Below, piece by piece: positions 38,502 through 48,119 of a stretch of DNA of 64,000 bases. Each line of letters opens with the position of its first letter. The stretch's first letter is position 1. The notes below the pieces were generated by a model, which made no database searches, had not been told where the DNA came from, and saw only the letters and a program-made list of their open reading frames with translations. Position numbers and translations under genes: made by a program. The stretch is from Ophiura sarsii (taxonomy: Eukaryota > Echinodermata > Ophiuroidea > Amphilepidida > Ophiuridae), in the NCBI GenBank assembly GCA_035610835.1, contig CM069447.1, positions 77,265,982 to 77,329,981 on the forward strand, given 5' to 3'.

Positions 38502-39156
38502 ATGATTGTGAGAATTACTAACCGAGTAAAGGCAAACCATTTACTTTTAATATACCCCTCTGCAACCAAAGTGGAGATATGAAAATTGCAATTAAAAGGA
38601 TTACAGTGTGGTCTGGATGGTATAATATCTATGAAAAAACAACGGTTAGATGGGGAAGAAATGAACAGGAATCACAGGAACTACCGATTGAGCCAGGGTT
38701 TTACAATTTTAATCATCTTACTAAAATTATTATGGATGGAATTGAAAACTTAAGTATAACAGTTAATCCTGAAAGTGGTCTCGTGGATATAACTTTACCT
38801 CCAAACATTGAATTTTGGCCAGTTAGATATGCGTTAGGTATCGATGGATCTAGCTGGATTAATGAGGATTACGTAGGGGATCGTCCGGTAGAACTTGCAA
38901 CTAAAAGAATACTTACCATCATCTAAATCAAAATCTAAGAGGATCTCAACTGTTAGAAATCATTCCAATATCACCAGAGCCCTTTGGACAGCATTCCACA
39001 TTTAATTTTGATAATCCCGATTATATTTCACTGAACTCCGGGGATATAAATGAGCTTGATTTTGATTTTAAAGTAGAATGGGGAAACGGAGTGACACACA
39101 AGCTAGACAATAATTTACTGCCAATCGATTTAAATCTTGAAATAAAAAGTATATAA
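38502..39156 (+). pseudogene. Virus-like element protein of about 215 aa, two frameshifts
   Basis: Three overlapping frames read in order: MIVRITNRVKANHLLL from 38502, then 38579-38926 (WSGWYNIYEK, PGFYNFNHLTKIIMDG, SGLVDITLPPNIEFWPV, YVGDRPVELATKR), then from about 38922 to the stop at 39154-39156 (PEPFGQHSTFNF, NELDFDFKVEWGNG). Beta-strand-rich, with no signal peptide or membrane segment. A small jelly-roll (penton-like or minor capsid) protein would fit its place beside the fibre-like gene, but I cannot show it. Ends 16 bp before the next start. Confidence 0.55.
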
Positions 39157-39172
39157 TAATATATATATAACA
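39157..39172 (+). promoter_or_regulatory. Short AT-rich promoter-like spacer
   Basis: TAATATATATATAACA directly before the ATG at 39173. The same TATATA-A/C-ATG layout appears before 35494, 38502 and 40228. Confidence 0.45.
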
Positions 39173-40202
39173 ATGAGCATTTATGGACCCAACTATACAA
39201 CCATGCAAACCTCCCTAACCTCCACATCGCAAGACATTGATATGGAACAGCACAAAATTATTAACTTGGGTGAACCAAGACAAAGACATCATGCCGCAAC
39301 TGCTGCTTTTGTTTTAGACTTAACATCACGCCTTAATACAGAAAAATTAAACAAAGCTGGTGATACAATGACAGGAAATCTTATAATGGACTACAACGCA
39401 ATCAAAGAGGTTGGAAACCCTGTAGATGAAACTGACGCTGTAAATAAACAGTACGTAGACAGAATCGAACAACATGAACATGATACCAGACCATATGTTT
39501 TAGCGAGATATATTGTACTACCTGAAGATGATAGTAAAGTATACTTCTCTGTTAGAGCGAGAACAAATATCAATTTGGAAAGGGGACTTCTGGTTGAAAT
39601 TAAACACGACAATGCAGGTAGCGGTGAAACATACATTAATAACCGTCCACAAACTATTACAGCAACTTATGATATATATAGATTTGCTACCAAACCCCAG
39701 TAAAGACTTGGGTATTATGCAATTAAACTCTAAACTTCACATTGAATGTATACCAAATTTATCAACTCCGTGGACTTTACTCTTTTCAGCACGGCCTGGA
39801 GAATCACCACAAGTGGAAAATAATACTTCCATTTTAACATTTTATAACCCTACTACCCAGTCTGTTAAGTATCTAACAATGATGTGGACAGCAGATAGCT
39901 TTAAATATACAATTACTGATAATGTGTTAAGCAATGAAAATGCTATAATTCACATTGTAGACACCACAAAGCTTAATCATGTTACCATTCAATGTGTTGC
40001 AAATAAACTTAATGTGTGGATAAATGGTAAACAAATAAAACAACATAATTTAAACTTCGATTCTTTACATTATATCAGAATGGGAATGAAGGAATTAGGC
40101 ATCGTGAGTCTCTACGACAGAAATCTCAACAAAGGGGAAATAGTTCAACATTTCGTAGATCATCACGTTGAAAATTTTACAGACGATGAAGTATTAATTT
40201 AA
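39173..40202 (+). pseudogene. Fibre/tail-spike-like protein with lectin-like C-terminal domain, one frameshift
   Basis: First frame 39173-39703, second frame continuing to 40202; the change falls at about 39685-39700 in an AAACCCC run. The N-terminal half has the phage-fibre-like phrases QHKIINLGEPRQRHHAATA, GDTMTGNLIMDYNAI and VDETDAVNKQYVD, a repeat style known from tail-fibre shafts (D/A-A-V-N-K-Q-Y). The C-terminal half (SKLHIECIP, FTITDN-like strands, NKLNVWINGKQIK, RMGMKELGIVSLYDRNL) resembles a concanavalin/laminin-G fold. This suggests a trimeric receptor-binding spike on a virion. Identification rests on motif style. Confidence 0.65.
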
Positions 40203-40227
40203 AAAAATATATTCATAATAATATATC

Positions 40228-40860
40228 ATGCCTAGTAAAAAACCAACAGCCCCGCCATTGTACCCAAATTAAGAAGATGAGCTTGCACAACAACAGCTTA
40301 ATGATAATGGAATAACTTTTAGACTTAAACAAATTTCGGAAATAAGAAGTTTTCTCGAATCAGAAAATGAAACACGAAGTAGATTGAGACGCAGATATAA
40401 ATCAATATACAATAGTTTTTTCTATGCTAGCACCACATCTGGCGTTATTGCCGTTGGTGTAGGCACCGCCGGTATGACCGCGCTTGGCACTGGGATTGGA
40501 GCTCCCATCGCTTTGCCTTTAGGAATTGTATCTATCGGAATGGGTGCCGTATCTGTCGGAGCATCCGCAATTTGTAAAATCATACTTAAGAAAGTTGAAA
40601 AACATGAACGCATTAAGAATGTAGCCATGTCCAAGATGTCCAGCATTAATGGCCTAGTATCAAATGCCCTAAAAGATAATAAAATCAGCGATGAAGAATT
40701 CCAATTAATTCTGGCTGAGCGAGAGAATTATCGCGGTCATAAAAATCAGATACGCGAGAGAGTTCGTACAGAAGACAAAGAAATAAATGATGAAGTTAGA
40801 GAGCAAATTCGTGCAGATGCCGAAAAAAAGGGATGGAAATGGGCAAGAAAGAAGCTGTGA
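40228..40860 (+). pseudogene. Membrane protein with Gly/Ala-rich hydrophobic hairpin, in-frame stop
   Basis: ATG at 40228 follows the AT-rich promoter-like spacer. A TAA at 40270-40272 interrupts the frame after 14 codons; the same frame is open again to 40860, so one base change would account for the lesion. After a charged region comes a hydrophobic Gly/Ala-rich stretch (ASTTSGVIAVGVGTAGMTAL to VSVGASAICKIIL, about 40430-40585), then a basic helical tail ending KGWKWARKKL. It resembles small membrane proteins of related elements; it could also disturb membranes, but no function can be assigned. Confidence 0.6.
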
Positions 40861-40986
40861 ATACTCTTATGAAAATTGGAGTCCCTTAAACGTAAATCCA
40901 TCAACCCCTTCAACATATTCTAATAAACCCAGCTTGGCTCTAAGCATTATTTGTCAAAATTATTATTTTTTTTTTTTATAATAATA

Positions 40987-41130
40987 ATGAGTAAATCTGA
41001 GCATATTATAAGCTCTACATCAGATGAATTTAAAGCATTTTGCGACGGAATTATAACCTGTTTATTGGTGCAATTTATAACAATTAGCATTTCTTATTTC
41101 GTTTTGCAAGTTGTTAAAGATTTGTGTTAA
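40987..41130 (+). CDS. Small single-pass membrane protein (47 aa)
   Basis: Begins MSKSEHIISSTSDEF and has one hydrophobic segment, GIITCLLVQFITISISYFVL, then a short polar end. The ATG is preceded by the same kind of AT-rich spacer (TTTTATAATAATA) as its larger neighbours, which is the reason to call such a short frame. It ends 4 bp before the convergent gene at 41135. Function unknown. Confidence 0.5.
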   Translation: MSKSEHIISSTSDEFKAFCDGIITCLLVQFITISISYFVLQVVKDLC

Positions 41131-41134
41131 CTAA

Positions 41135-41506
41135 TTATTTATTAACATGCCATACAAGATCAAAGCCGAAATACTTATAGGCTTTATTTTTGTTGCTTTG
41201 AATTTCACCATTGGATCGAATGTAACAAGGAAATTCTCTATGTTTATCTTCTTCTAACCGCTTTTCTAGTGCTGAACATGCCCATACGTGAGTTCCATCG
41301 GCAAGGATTATGATCGTTGATTCTCCCTTTTCTGTGTCAATGATCTTTTTCGATACCACTTTATAAATGTTGCCAATTACTAATTCTCTCCATTTCATTG
41401 TTTCTGGGTATTGTGTTTTAAGTAGTTGGTCAAACGCTTCATCCGATAACATAGTTTCTGTACTTTCGTTTGTATAAGTTGTTTCAGTTGTGTTAGTTGT
41501 GGTCAT
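41135..41506 (-). CDS. Intact hypothetical protein of the virus-like element (123 aa)
   Basis: The frame is open from 41557, but the Met at 41506 (MTTTNTTETTY) is the better start, since codons before it overlap the AT-rich spacer and the neighbouring gene's tail. The protein has a Thr/Asn-rich head, then a compact domain: YPETMKWRELVIGNIYKVVS, GESTIIILADGTHVWACSAL, YFGFDLVWHVNK. The beta-rich pattern recalls small OB-fold-type nucleic-acid-binding proteins, but no signature motif proves it. It is one of only two unbroken genes in the block. Confidence 0.55.
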   Translation of the reverse strand: MTTTNTTETTYTNESTETMLSDEAFDQLLKTQYPETMKWRELVIGNIYKVVSKKIIDTEKGESTIIILADGTHVWACSALEKRLEEDKHREFPCYIRSNGEIQSNKNKAYKYFGFDLVWHVNK

Positions 41507-41546
41507 TGTTATACTAAGTAAATTTAAATCTTCAAATAAAAAATAA

Positions 41547-41854
41547 TTAATTATCATTAACTATTAATACCACTGCTTCAGTTTTTGGCATTTCTTCTGT
41601 TATTGTTATTTCTTCTTTAACTAGTGCGGTTTTGGTAGTTCTGCCCCGTTTTGTATTTGAGTGTTATGATTCCAACAATATAAATTCTTTGGTCTTCGGC
41701 CATTATTGCATTTCTTTGCTTTTGCGCTAACCCACTGGCAAGATGGGTCGTTTTTAAGTTCAGAATATTCACCCGTTGGATAATCAATTAGTGGCGTTGG
41801 TATAAGTTCTGCCATAAACTTGTTTGAAAACTTAATCCCCAAACTTGACTTCAT
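41547..41854 (-). pseudogene. Cys/His protein of the virus-like element, one frameshift
   Basis: Start MKSSLGIKFSNKFMAELIP at 41854, open to 41621, then the sense continues in another frame (LVKEEITITEEMPKTEA) to a TAA at 41547-41549. Cys39, Cys49, Cys60 and His63 (C-x9-C-x10-C-x2-H, with YCWNH) could form a zinc site. Total about 100 residues. It overlaps the upstream part of the next minus-strand gene. Function unknown; a DNA- or protein-binding role is a guess. Confidence 0.5.
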
Positions 41855-41877
41855 TTTAAACTTTTCGGGACTTTTTT

Positions 41878-42085
41878 TTATAATTTAGTTGTATCCAATT
41901 CTCTTTGTACTTTACGAACAAGTCATTATCCTCAAACTTGAAGTCTAGATTAATGTTTGTATTCTCTGGTAACACTTTTTAAAGTTTACTAAAGGTTTGA
42001 CATCATGGTTTATCATGTTTAATATCACCCTCAAATTTAGTTTTGCCTCTTACAAGTTGATCTCCATTGCAGTCCATACCTTTTC
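41878..42085 (-). pseudogene. Remnant of a further virus-like element gene
   Basis: Minus-strand frames between 42085 and 41878 read coding-like pieces (MDCNGDQLVRGKTKFEGDI, NTNINLDFKFEDNDLFVKY) separated by stops. They sit just upstream of the Cys/His gene in the same orientation. The homology-like signal ends at about 42085, where unrelated duplicated sequence begins, so this is probably the broken right limit of the viral module. Confidence 0.4.
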
Positions 42086-42158
42086 CCGACCCATCCTCTG
42101 TTAACCCCTCCCATGTGTGTGCCTAAGGGTTGGTGGGGTTTGCCCCATAAATGGTGCG

Positions 42159-42797
42159 GTGGGTGTGGAAACCCCACTCGTAGGGGATCATCCCTTCAAT
42201 CATCACTGGATTTATAGACTGAATGACTTGCACTCTAAACTGTTTATTCATATGGACCAAGGAGAATTGTGTTATATAATAAACCTGCCCAGTGGGCAGA
42301 AAATACCAGATATATATTCTCCGTTCCTGATTTCGATGGCGTATACAAATGACATTGCAAGCCCATGCGATGTGTTTTGTAGACGCGAGAAATCACCTAT
42401 CCATCATTATGACGTCCCCCACCCCCGGTGGGTATGTCCCACAATGCATCAGGTTCATCTGGTAGTTTCCCTTCACGCCTCATCGCTCGAAAGGTAATGT
42501 CAACCACCGTCAACCCCAACCACCACCCTATTGAGGGAAAGGACATGGATATCTATTGGACAATTTGGATCCGTCTGCGTTGATCATTTACAATCACCGC
42601 AGAGGGGTGGGTGTGGAAACCCCACTCGGAGGGGATCATCCCTTCAATCATCACTGGATTTATAGACTGAATGACTTGCACTCTAAACTGTTTATTCATA
42701 TGGACCAAGGAGAATTGTGTTATATAATAAACCTGCCCAGTGGGCAGAAAATACCAGATATATATTCTCCGTTCCTGATTTCGATGGCGTATACAAA
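42159..42797 (+). repeat. Near-identical 191-bp direct duplication
   Basis: 42159-42349 and 42607-42797 differ at one base only (CTCGTAGG vs CTCGGAGG). Both have the frame GDHPFNHHWIYRLNDLHSKL open. The copies are 448 bp apart with unrelated DNA between, so either the duplication is recent or the assembly has doubled a segment. No known domain. Confidence 0.95.
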
Positions 42798-43454
42798 GAT
42801 GTTTGTTACATGATTCGAACCAGTCCTTTTGACGAGGTTTCGCAAAATGTTTATTGGGCCTACATTTTCAAAACAAGACAGACGTCCATATGGCTAAGTG
42901 CGGCCTCAATTTTCATTAGAAGAGGGTGTTCATGGTCTTAAAATATCTTGAAACGAGAAGTCAAGCAGAAGTCACCAGAGAGTTGTCATTCATTTCCCAA
43001 ACACTCACGTACCATCCAGGAATACACCATACAAAGGAGTATTGGAAATACTTGGTAGATGGTACAAGCACCAATATGACATGAATAAAGAACATTCTGG
43101 AAGACTAAGATATGAAAAGTGGCAGGACAGAGTAACACATTGATAACGTGCGGCGTGCACTTTAGAGGGATCCCAGAATAACTGCTCGTAGAAATTCCTT
43201 ACCACGTATTCCAAGGACATCATTTGTGCTCCTCAGCCTCTTTTAAACAATTCTGGTCAAATGCCCACCCCAATGTTTCAAGATGATTGATGCCCATGGA
43301 TAGACCAATGTTAGTATCGTTTTGACGCTCATAATCATTCTTTCTGTAAAAGTGGCACAACGTCGATTTTGGGTAGCTTTGATAAACTGGGTATATCTCA
43401 GGATTGACAAATCCAAATCATATACAATAAACGGCATCTGAAAGCTGAGTGTTT
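42798..43454. other. Unassigned right part of the flanked block
   Basis: Plus-strand frames keep short coding-like pieces (SPFDEVSQNVYWAYIFKT at about 42825-42880, KYWKYLVDG-like at 43040) but no recognised domain. It could be a decayed gene of the same element or host DNA. Confidence 0.35.
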
Positions 43455-43553
43455 TCCCTTTCCGTGTGTATAAACATAATACACCAAACTTTAGGATTTC
43501 ATGGTCAACAAGTTGCGCAAACATGTGCACCCTTTTTTTTAGGGACACCCTGT
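43455..43553. repeat. Right copy of the ~95-bp inverted repeat
   Basis: Reverse complement partner of 34141-34236, ending TTTTTTTTAGGGACACCCTG, followed by TA. Match extends through the GGTCAACAAGTTG core. Sequences ending CACCCTGTA also occur near 60745, 63755 and 63945, so the terminus belongs to a wider repeat family. Confidence 0.9.
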
Positions 43554-43880
43554 ATTACATATCCAGCCAAATATTGACATATTATTTCAGGCATATTTCA
43601 GGCAGTGTCCAGAGTGTAGTTACTTTAAGCTAATGCTATGACGTCATAGTTCATACCCAGAAATCCAAAAGTGTATTGTTTTGAAGGACAAAGGTTCATA
43701 CTTTGTATTGATCACACTATCTGTCAATATAATCACTCATGCATCCCATACCATGATCACTTTCATTATTTATTGACTGACCCTCGTAGTTTAAAAGCAA
43801 AATTGGACGCCAATTATTTAGATTGGTTCTGTCTCCTTTTTTTATACAGAAGTGTGATTATACCATGTTTTTGTGTTAAT

Positions 43881-44165
43881 GATTGGTAAGTTAAACAAGA
43901 CTTACCTGTTTTATACTGCACTCTGGAATATATTACGAATTACATGGTATACGATGCGCGCGCATAATACCAGACTTCAAAAAAACACCATGGAACAGTT
44001 CCAGCGAAACTGTAATATACCATTATTGTAAAATAGCACCTTATTTGCTCAAATTATACAAAGGATGGGTGTGCGTTGATATAATTCCTATTATCTTCCA
44101 GTGTGCAGTATAGAACTACAGTTAAATTGCTACTTACAGGTAAGTCTTGTTCAACTTACCAATTC
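43881..44165. repeat. Imperfect inverted repeat (foldback, about 285 bp)
   Basis: TTGGTAAGTTAAACAAGACT to TATACTGCACTCTGG (43884-43925) pairs with 44098-44162 (CCAGTGTGCAGTATAGAACT ... CAACTTACCAATTCTATTC). Arms are about 45-60 bp with a 17-bp offset inside one arm. Non-coding; probably a MITE. The stretch 43554-43880 shows no gene; it has weak similarity to 51800-51900. Confidence 0.75.
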
Positions 44166-44441
44166 TATTCTAGCAGATACGTGATTCCATGGGATTACAA
44201 AGCAACTGGAACTGTGCCATGATCATCCACACCTTACCCAATCTACACTAGTACAATATGGTCTCTTATTGCCAACTATCACAACTACAAAGGTTTAAGC
44301 CATCATGCTAAAATTAACCCACAAATATGTATGATTCTTTCATACAATTAAACTAACAAGAAAATTGTACCCAAATATACTGCATGCGTCTGCCACTTGA
44401 TGTACTCTGAAAGTTTATTTAGCTGGTTAAAACTCTCTAAC

Positions 44442-44442
44442 C

Positions 44443-44500
<58 letters not shown>

Positions 44501-44502
44501 CC

Positions 44503-44556
<54 letters not shown>

Positions 44557-45115
44557 TGCACACTTATATTGCGCATAAAGCAGCGGCACCAATGCGCTTT
44601 ACAAACAAATGATAAAGATCTTAAAAACTACACATACATTAAAACACATGTTTAAAAAGATTATAAATATATACCATGAAAAGAACACCTCAAAAAATAC
44701 AATCAGCTGCTAATGATATAGACATTGCGATTTAAAAGTCAATAAAGCATCAATTATGACAGATTATAAGCAGTTTTAAAAAGATACGTTTTCAAGTGAG
44801 ATTTGAACTGAGTTGTTGATTGTGGATTACGGAGTTGGAGAGGAAGGGAATTCCACAGATTTGGCGCAGTCACCGCGAAACTTCTGCCGTAAGTTATTGT
44901 TTTGCTAGAAGTTGCTTGAAGCAGATGTAGAGATGATGATCTAAGAGTCCGGCTCGGTTTGTAATCTGCAATGAGTTATGAGATGTATGTGGGTGCCTGA
45001 CCGGTCAGGGCTTTAAAAGTCAAAAGTAAAATGTTAAAAACAATCCTCTCGCGAATTGGCAGCCAGTGTAGATTGCACATAACTGGTTAGATGTTGTCGC
45101 GGTCGCTAATGTCTT
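44442..45115 (-). pseudogene. CR1-type LINE 3' fragment (C-terminus, 3'UTR and tail)
   Basis: On the minus strand, 45100-44770 encodes the end of ORF2: LPIRERIVFNILLL, SFAVTAPNLWNSLPLQLRNP and FKSHLKTYLFKTA, the typical CR1/L2 C-terminal phrase APNLWNSLP. A 3'UTR of about 220 bp follows, ending in the GCGC hairpin motif and an (ATT)n tail (44555-44442). It is 5'-truncated, the usual LINE outcome. The same 3'UTR occurs at 58398-58665. Confidence 0.9.
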
Positions 45116-47065
45116 TGTGATTATAATTTTCTTGTTATAGTACTTTAGAAAGGTCTTGGTCCCACTCCATCCTGCTGTATTTAGTATTTGTTCAAAACAG
45201 CCACCAACCTTGAGAGCTCTTGACGTTGATGCTGCTCTAACGCTATATGAGGCTTGTATACTGTAACATCAAGCCCTGCTTATGCCATTGCTGTTTTTAC
45301 CCAATTGCTGATTGTAGAAGATGTCATACGCTTGTCTGGTTTCATGTAACTGACAAATAAGTGTGTCTCTGTGTCTCTTAGAGTACTGGTTCTATCTATA
45401 TATACTGCCAAGATTGTGAATACACAAAGCCTTCAGGATATGCTTCAAATTCAAACAAAGGTGGCTTGTAACCCTGTCTACTCTGTTTGAGATCAGATGC
45501 GCCAACTGTGAAGCAACATTTTGATTTGTGCTTTGTCATATTCTTGAGATCTAAAAGTGAAACAGTTTGAGCTCTTGCTGCTATCAATAATGTCATCAAT
45601 GTCACTGTCTTGAGGGTCAAACACTTTAAGGACAATGTATTGACTGGTGTGAGTGTCCTAAGGAATCTCAGCAAAACTGATATATCCAATGTTTCCGAAT
45701 ATCTGGGAACTGAGGCCTAAGATTGTATACACCTCTCAGAAACTTTATTACCCATGGGTAGGTGTAGCACTGGCTCAAAAATATGAGGAGTCCCATACTA
45801 TTTTTCAGGACCCTTTAAGGACTGCAAACACTTAATTTAAGGGGTCCCCCAGAAATATAAGGGGTCCTGGAGTTTGAGCCTTTAAAGACGGTCAAAAACC
45901 GATTTAGAGAAATTGGAGGTTCAGTTCAGCGCAGAGAGCTGGAAATTATTGCAGCCTTTTTATTTAAGGAACGCATTTTCCCCGTTTGATTTTAATCCTC
46001 CCGACGCTGCCTCGGTGCAAGATGTGCACCACATCTTCTTCTCCACACCAAACTCTAACCATTTAAATCGGTTCTTCCACTAGGCTTGTATGCTCTTATT
46101 TTCTAAGATGGGGCCATTGTTTACCTCGAATGGTCATGGATAAAGGTGTACAGCAGCAACGATGCATGACACCGGTGTGCATGAACGAAAATCGATTTAA
46201 CGGCATGCGTGTTTCGCTGTTATTCAGTCGGCTAATACATTGTAGCTTACACACTGTTCACGCTCGGTCTTGTACAGAGATCGTTGAATTTGAACTGTGA
46301 GTCTGTTACCTTCATTGCAAACAGTCGCTATCACAGATACGCACACTAGCGTAAGAACGTGTAACTCATATACCTATGTCGTGTCCATGTTAATCAGTAG
46401 AAGATACTTATAGAATGTTTTGTGGAAGCAATTCGGAAGCGATTTAACGTGTTTAAAAACTTTTAAAAATACAGGATTTGCATTGTATTTATCTTTTACG
46501 GACATTAACAAATTTACAATGTAAGAGATTGACAATTTTCAGAATGTCTTAAGGTTTCCACGTCCATACATCGTCAGATTTAAGGGGTCCCTTCATTTTC
46601 GATTGGGACCCGTTAGTGAAGTTCAATATGTAAAACTTACGCGTCCCACAAGAAAATGAGGGGTCCTAGGACGCGGAGACGCGCAAGAACGCGACCCTTG
46701 CGGGGCCATGGGTAAGAGCCTATGATACATTGTCCTTTTCCAAACTATGAAATGTGACAATGCGATTCTGGCTGTATTCAGGGCACTGTACCCTAACCCC
46801 CATGATAAAGACATTCAATTCAATTACAACATTAACCGATGGTTTAACATTATTAGATCTCCCTTTGCATACAAAACGTGTTCCATTTGCGAATGTACAC
46901 TGCATATTGCTTATGTGTGCCTGGTTTCCAGACGCAGAGTAAATCTCGGTAGCTTGTTCCGATAGCTCCGAGTCTCTGTAATTCTTCATGATATATGTCC
47001 TGCATCAGAATTAGTTTCTTCTTCAGTGGGTGCCGTTTGCTTTGGTCGAATTCTAATGACAACAT
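45116..47065 (-). pseudogene. DIRS-type tyrosine recombinase, split by an insertion
   Basis: Minus strand. The N-terminal part at 47065-46720 has LSEQATEIYSAS and KPGTHKQYAVYIRKWNTFC, the core-binding start of DIRS recombinases, with a frameshift near 46930. After the insertion (45761-46705) the rest follows: SVPRYSETLDISVLLRFLRT, LTLKTVTLMTLLIAARAQT (with the catalytic Arg of AARAQT), and in another frame FVSYMKPDKRMTSSTISNW near 45330-45360. The final H-x-x-R box is not preserved as such (PHIALEQ). Tyrosine recombinase in place of an integrase is the mark of DIRS elements. Inactive. Confidence 0.85.
45761..46705. mobile_element. 945-bp insertion in the DIRS recombinase with 9-bp target duplication
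   Basis: CCATGGGTA is present at 45752-45760 and again at 46706-46714, and the recombinase reading resumes on either side. The insert has AGGGGTCC-type motifs near both ends (45840-45870 and 46580-46670) but no clear terminal inverted repeats and no transposase. An 8-9 bp duplication would suit hAT or Mutator-type mobilisation. Confidence 0.8.
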
Positions 47066-47246
47066 TTTTCAATCTGGGGCAGAACCACGGATTGTCTGAT
47101 AGCATCTCTAGAAACCCTGGAAACCATGGTTGAGTAGGCCAGCATGGGATCACAATTAACATCCACTCCAATCTCTATGCTCTAACATTCTGTAATAATC
47201 GCCCTAGTAGGCTGAAAGGTGGAAAAACATAAGCATATCAATTAGT

Positions 47247-48001
47247 CTATGCTCTTGAAAAAGCATCTATGAATTCTGCTTTTGGATCTCTCTGCCACGC
47301 AACATACCTATTACATTTAGCATTTATTCTTGATGCAAATAAGTCTATTTCTGGTTCTACAAAATGTTCTATTAGTCTATCAAATATAGTTGCATGAGAC
47401 GACCATTCACACCTGTCATTAAAATGTCTACTCTCATAATCTGAATCAACATTTTCAACACCTGATAAATGTGATGCAGTCAACCAATTTTTTGAACTAA
47501 ACACCAGTTCCAAATTTCTCGTGCCAATTTGTTTATTTGTATTGTTTACCACCCATGTGATTTATATAGGCTATAAATTGCTGTTGTGTTGTCTAACAGC
47601 ATAAGAACACATTTTCCAGCAATCAAATCATCGCATACTTTCAATACGAAAAAGGCACCCAACAATCCCCAGAAATTAATGTGTTCTACTTTTTCTACCT
47701 CATTCCACCTGCCTCCAAATTTCCATGTACCACATGTACCACCCCAATCTTTGAGTGAGGCATCAGAAGTGAGGATTATTTCAGGATCGTCTATTATTAT
47801 GGTACTCTTCTGGGACTCATTATTATCTATCCACCATCGTAAGTCATATCTCATTCGGTCTGTTATGATCAATATAGCATCACAGTTCCCCTTTTTGTAC
47901 TTAAGGGCTATCTCTTTCTCATGTTCCAGATTTCTATATCTGAGAGGTCCCGCCTGAACAGCTGTGAAGCAGGCTACTAAAGTACCTATAACTTTTGCCA
48001 C
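47247..48001 (-). pseudogene. DIRS RNase H domain
   Basis: Two overlapping frames (48001-47546 and 47552-47247). The first has ILTSDASLKDWGG, HINFWGLLGAFFVLKV and LDNTTAIYSLYKSHGW; the second has LTASHLSGVENVDSDYESRH and EIDLFASRINAKCNRYVAW, which mark the RNase H and following connector of DIRS pol. It joins RT upstream and recombinase downstream in canonical DIRS order. Confidence 0.9.
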
Positions 48002-48119
48002 ATTTCTGATAGTGTCCTGATTTTTCTTGACATAAATAAATTACTGAATGCGCCCCAAATGAATTATCTTCTGTCATGGTATCATGTCTGATTTTTTTGT
48101 AATTTATCAAAAAAACCTA

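Noticed and set aside
42117..42941. A new gene in the duplicated GDHPFNHHW frames
   Set aside because: The frames overlap each other, differ between copies only outside the duplication, and show no known domain; kept as a repeat.
34141..43553. Family-B DNA polymerase, retroviral-type integrase, packaging ATPase and protease of a complete polinton
   Set aside because: I read all sizeable frames in the block and saw no corresponding motifs; the block is described as virion-type genes only.
44348..44612. Poly-Ile frames
   Set aside because: Same cause: (AAT)n tail of a LINE.
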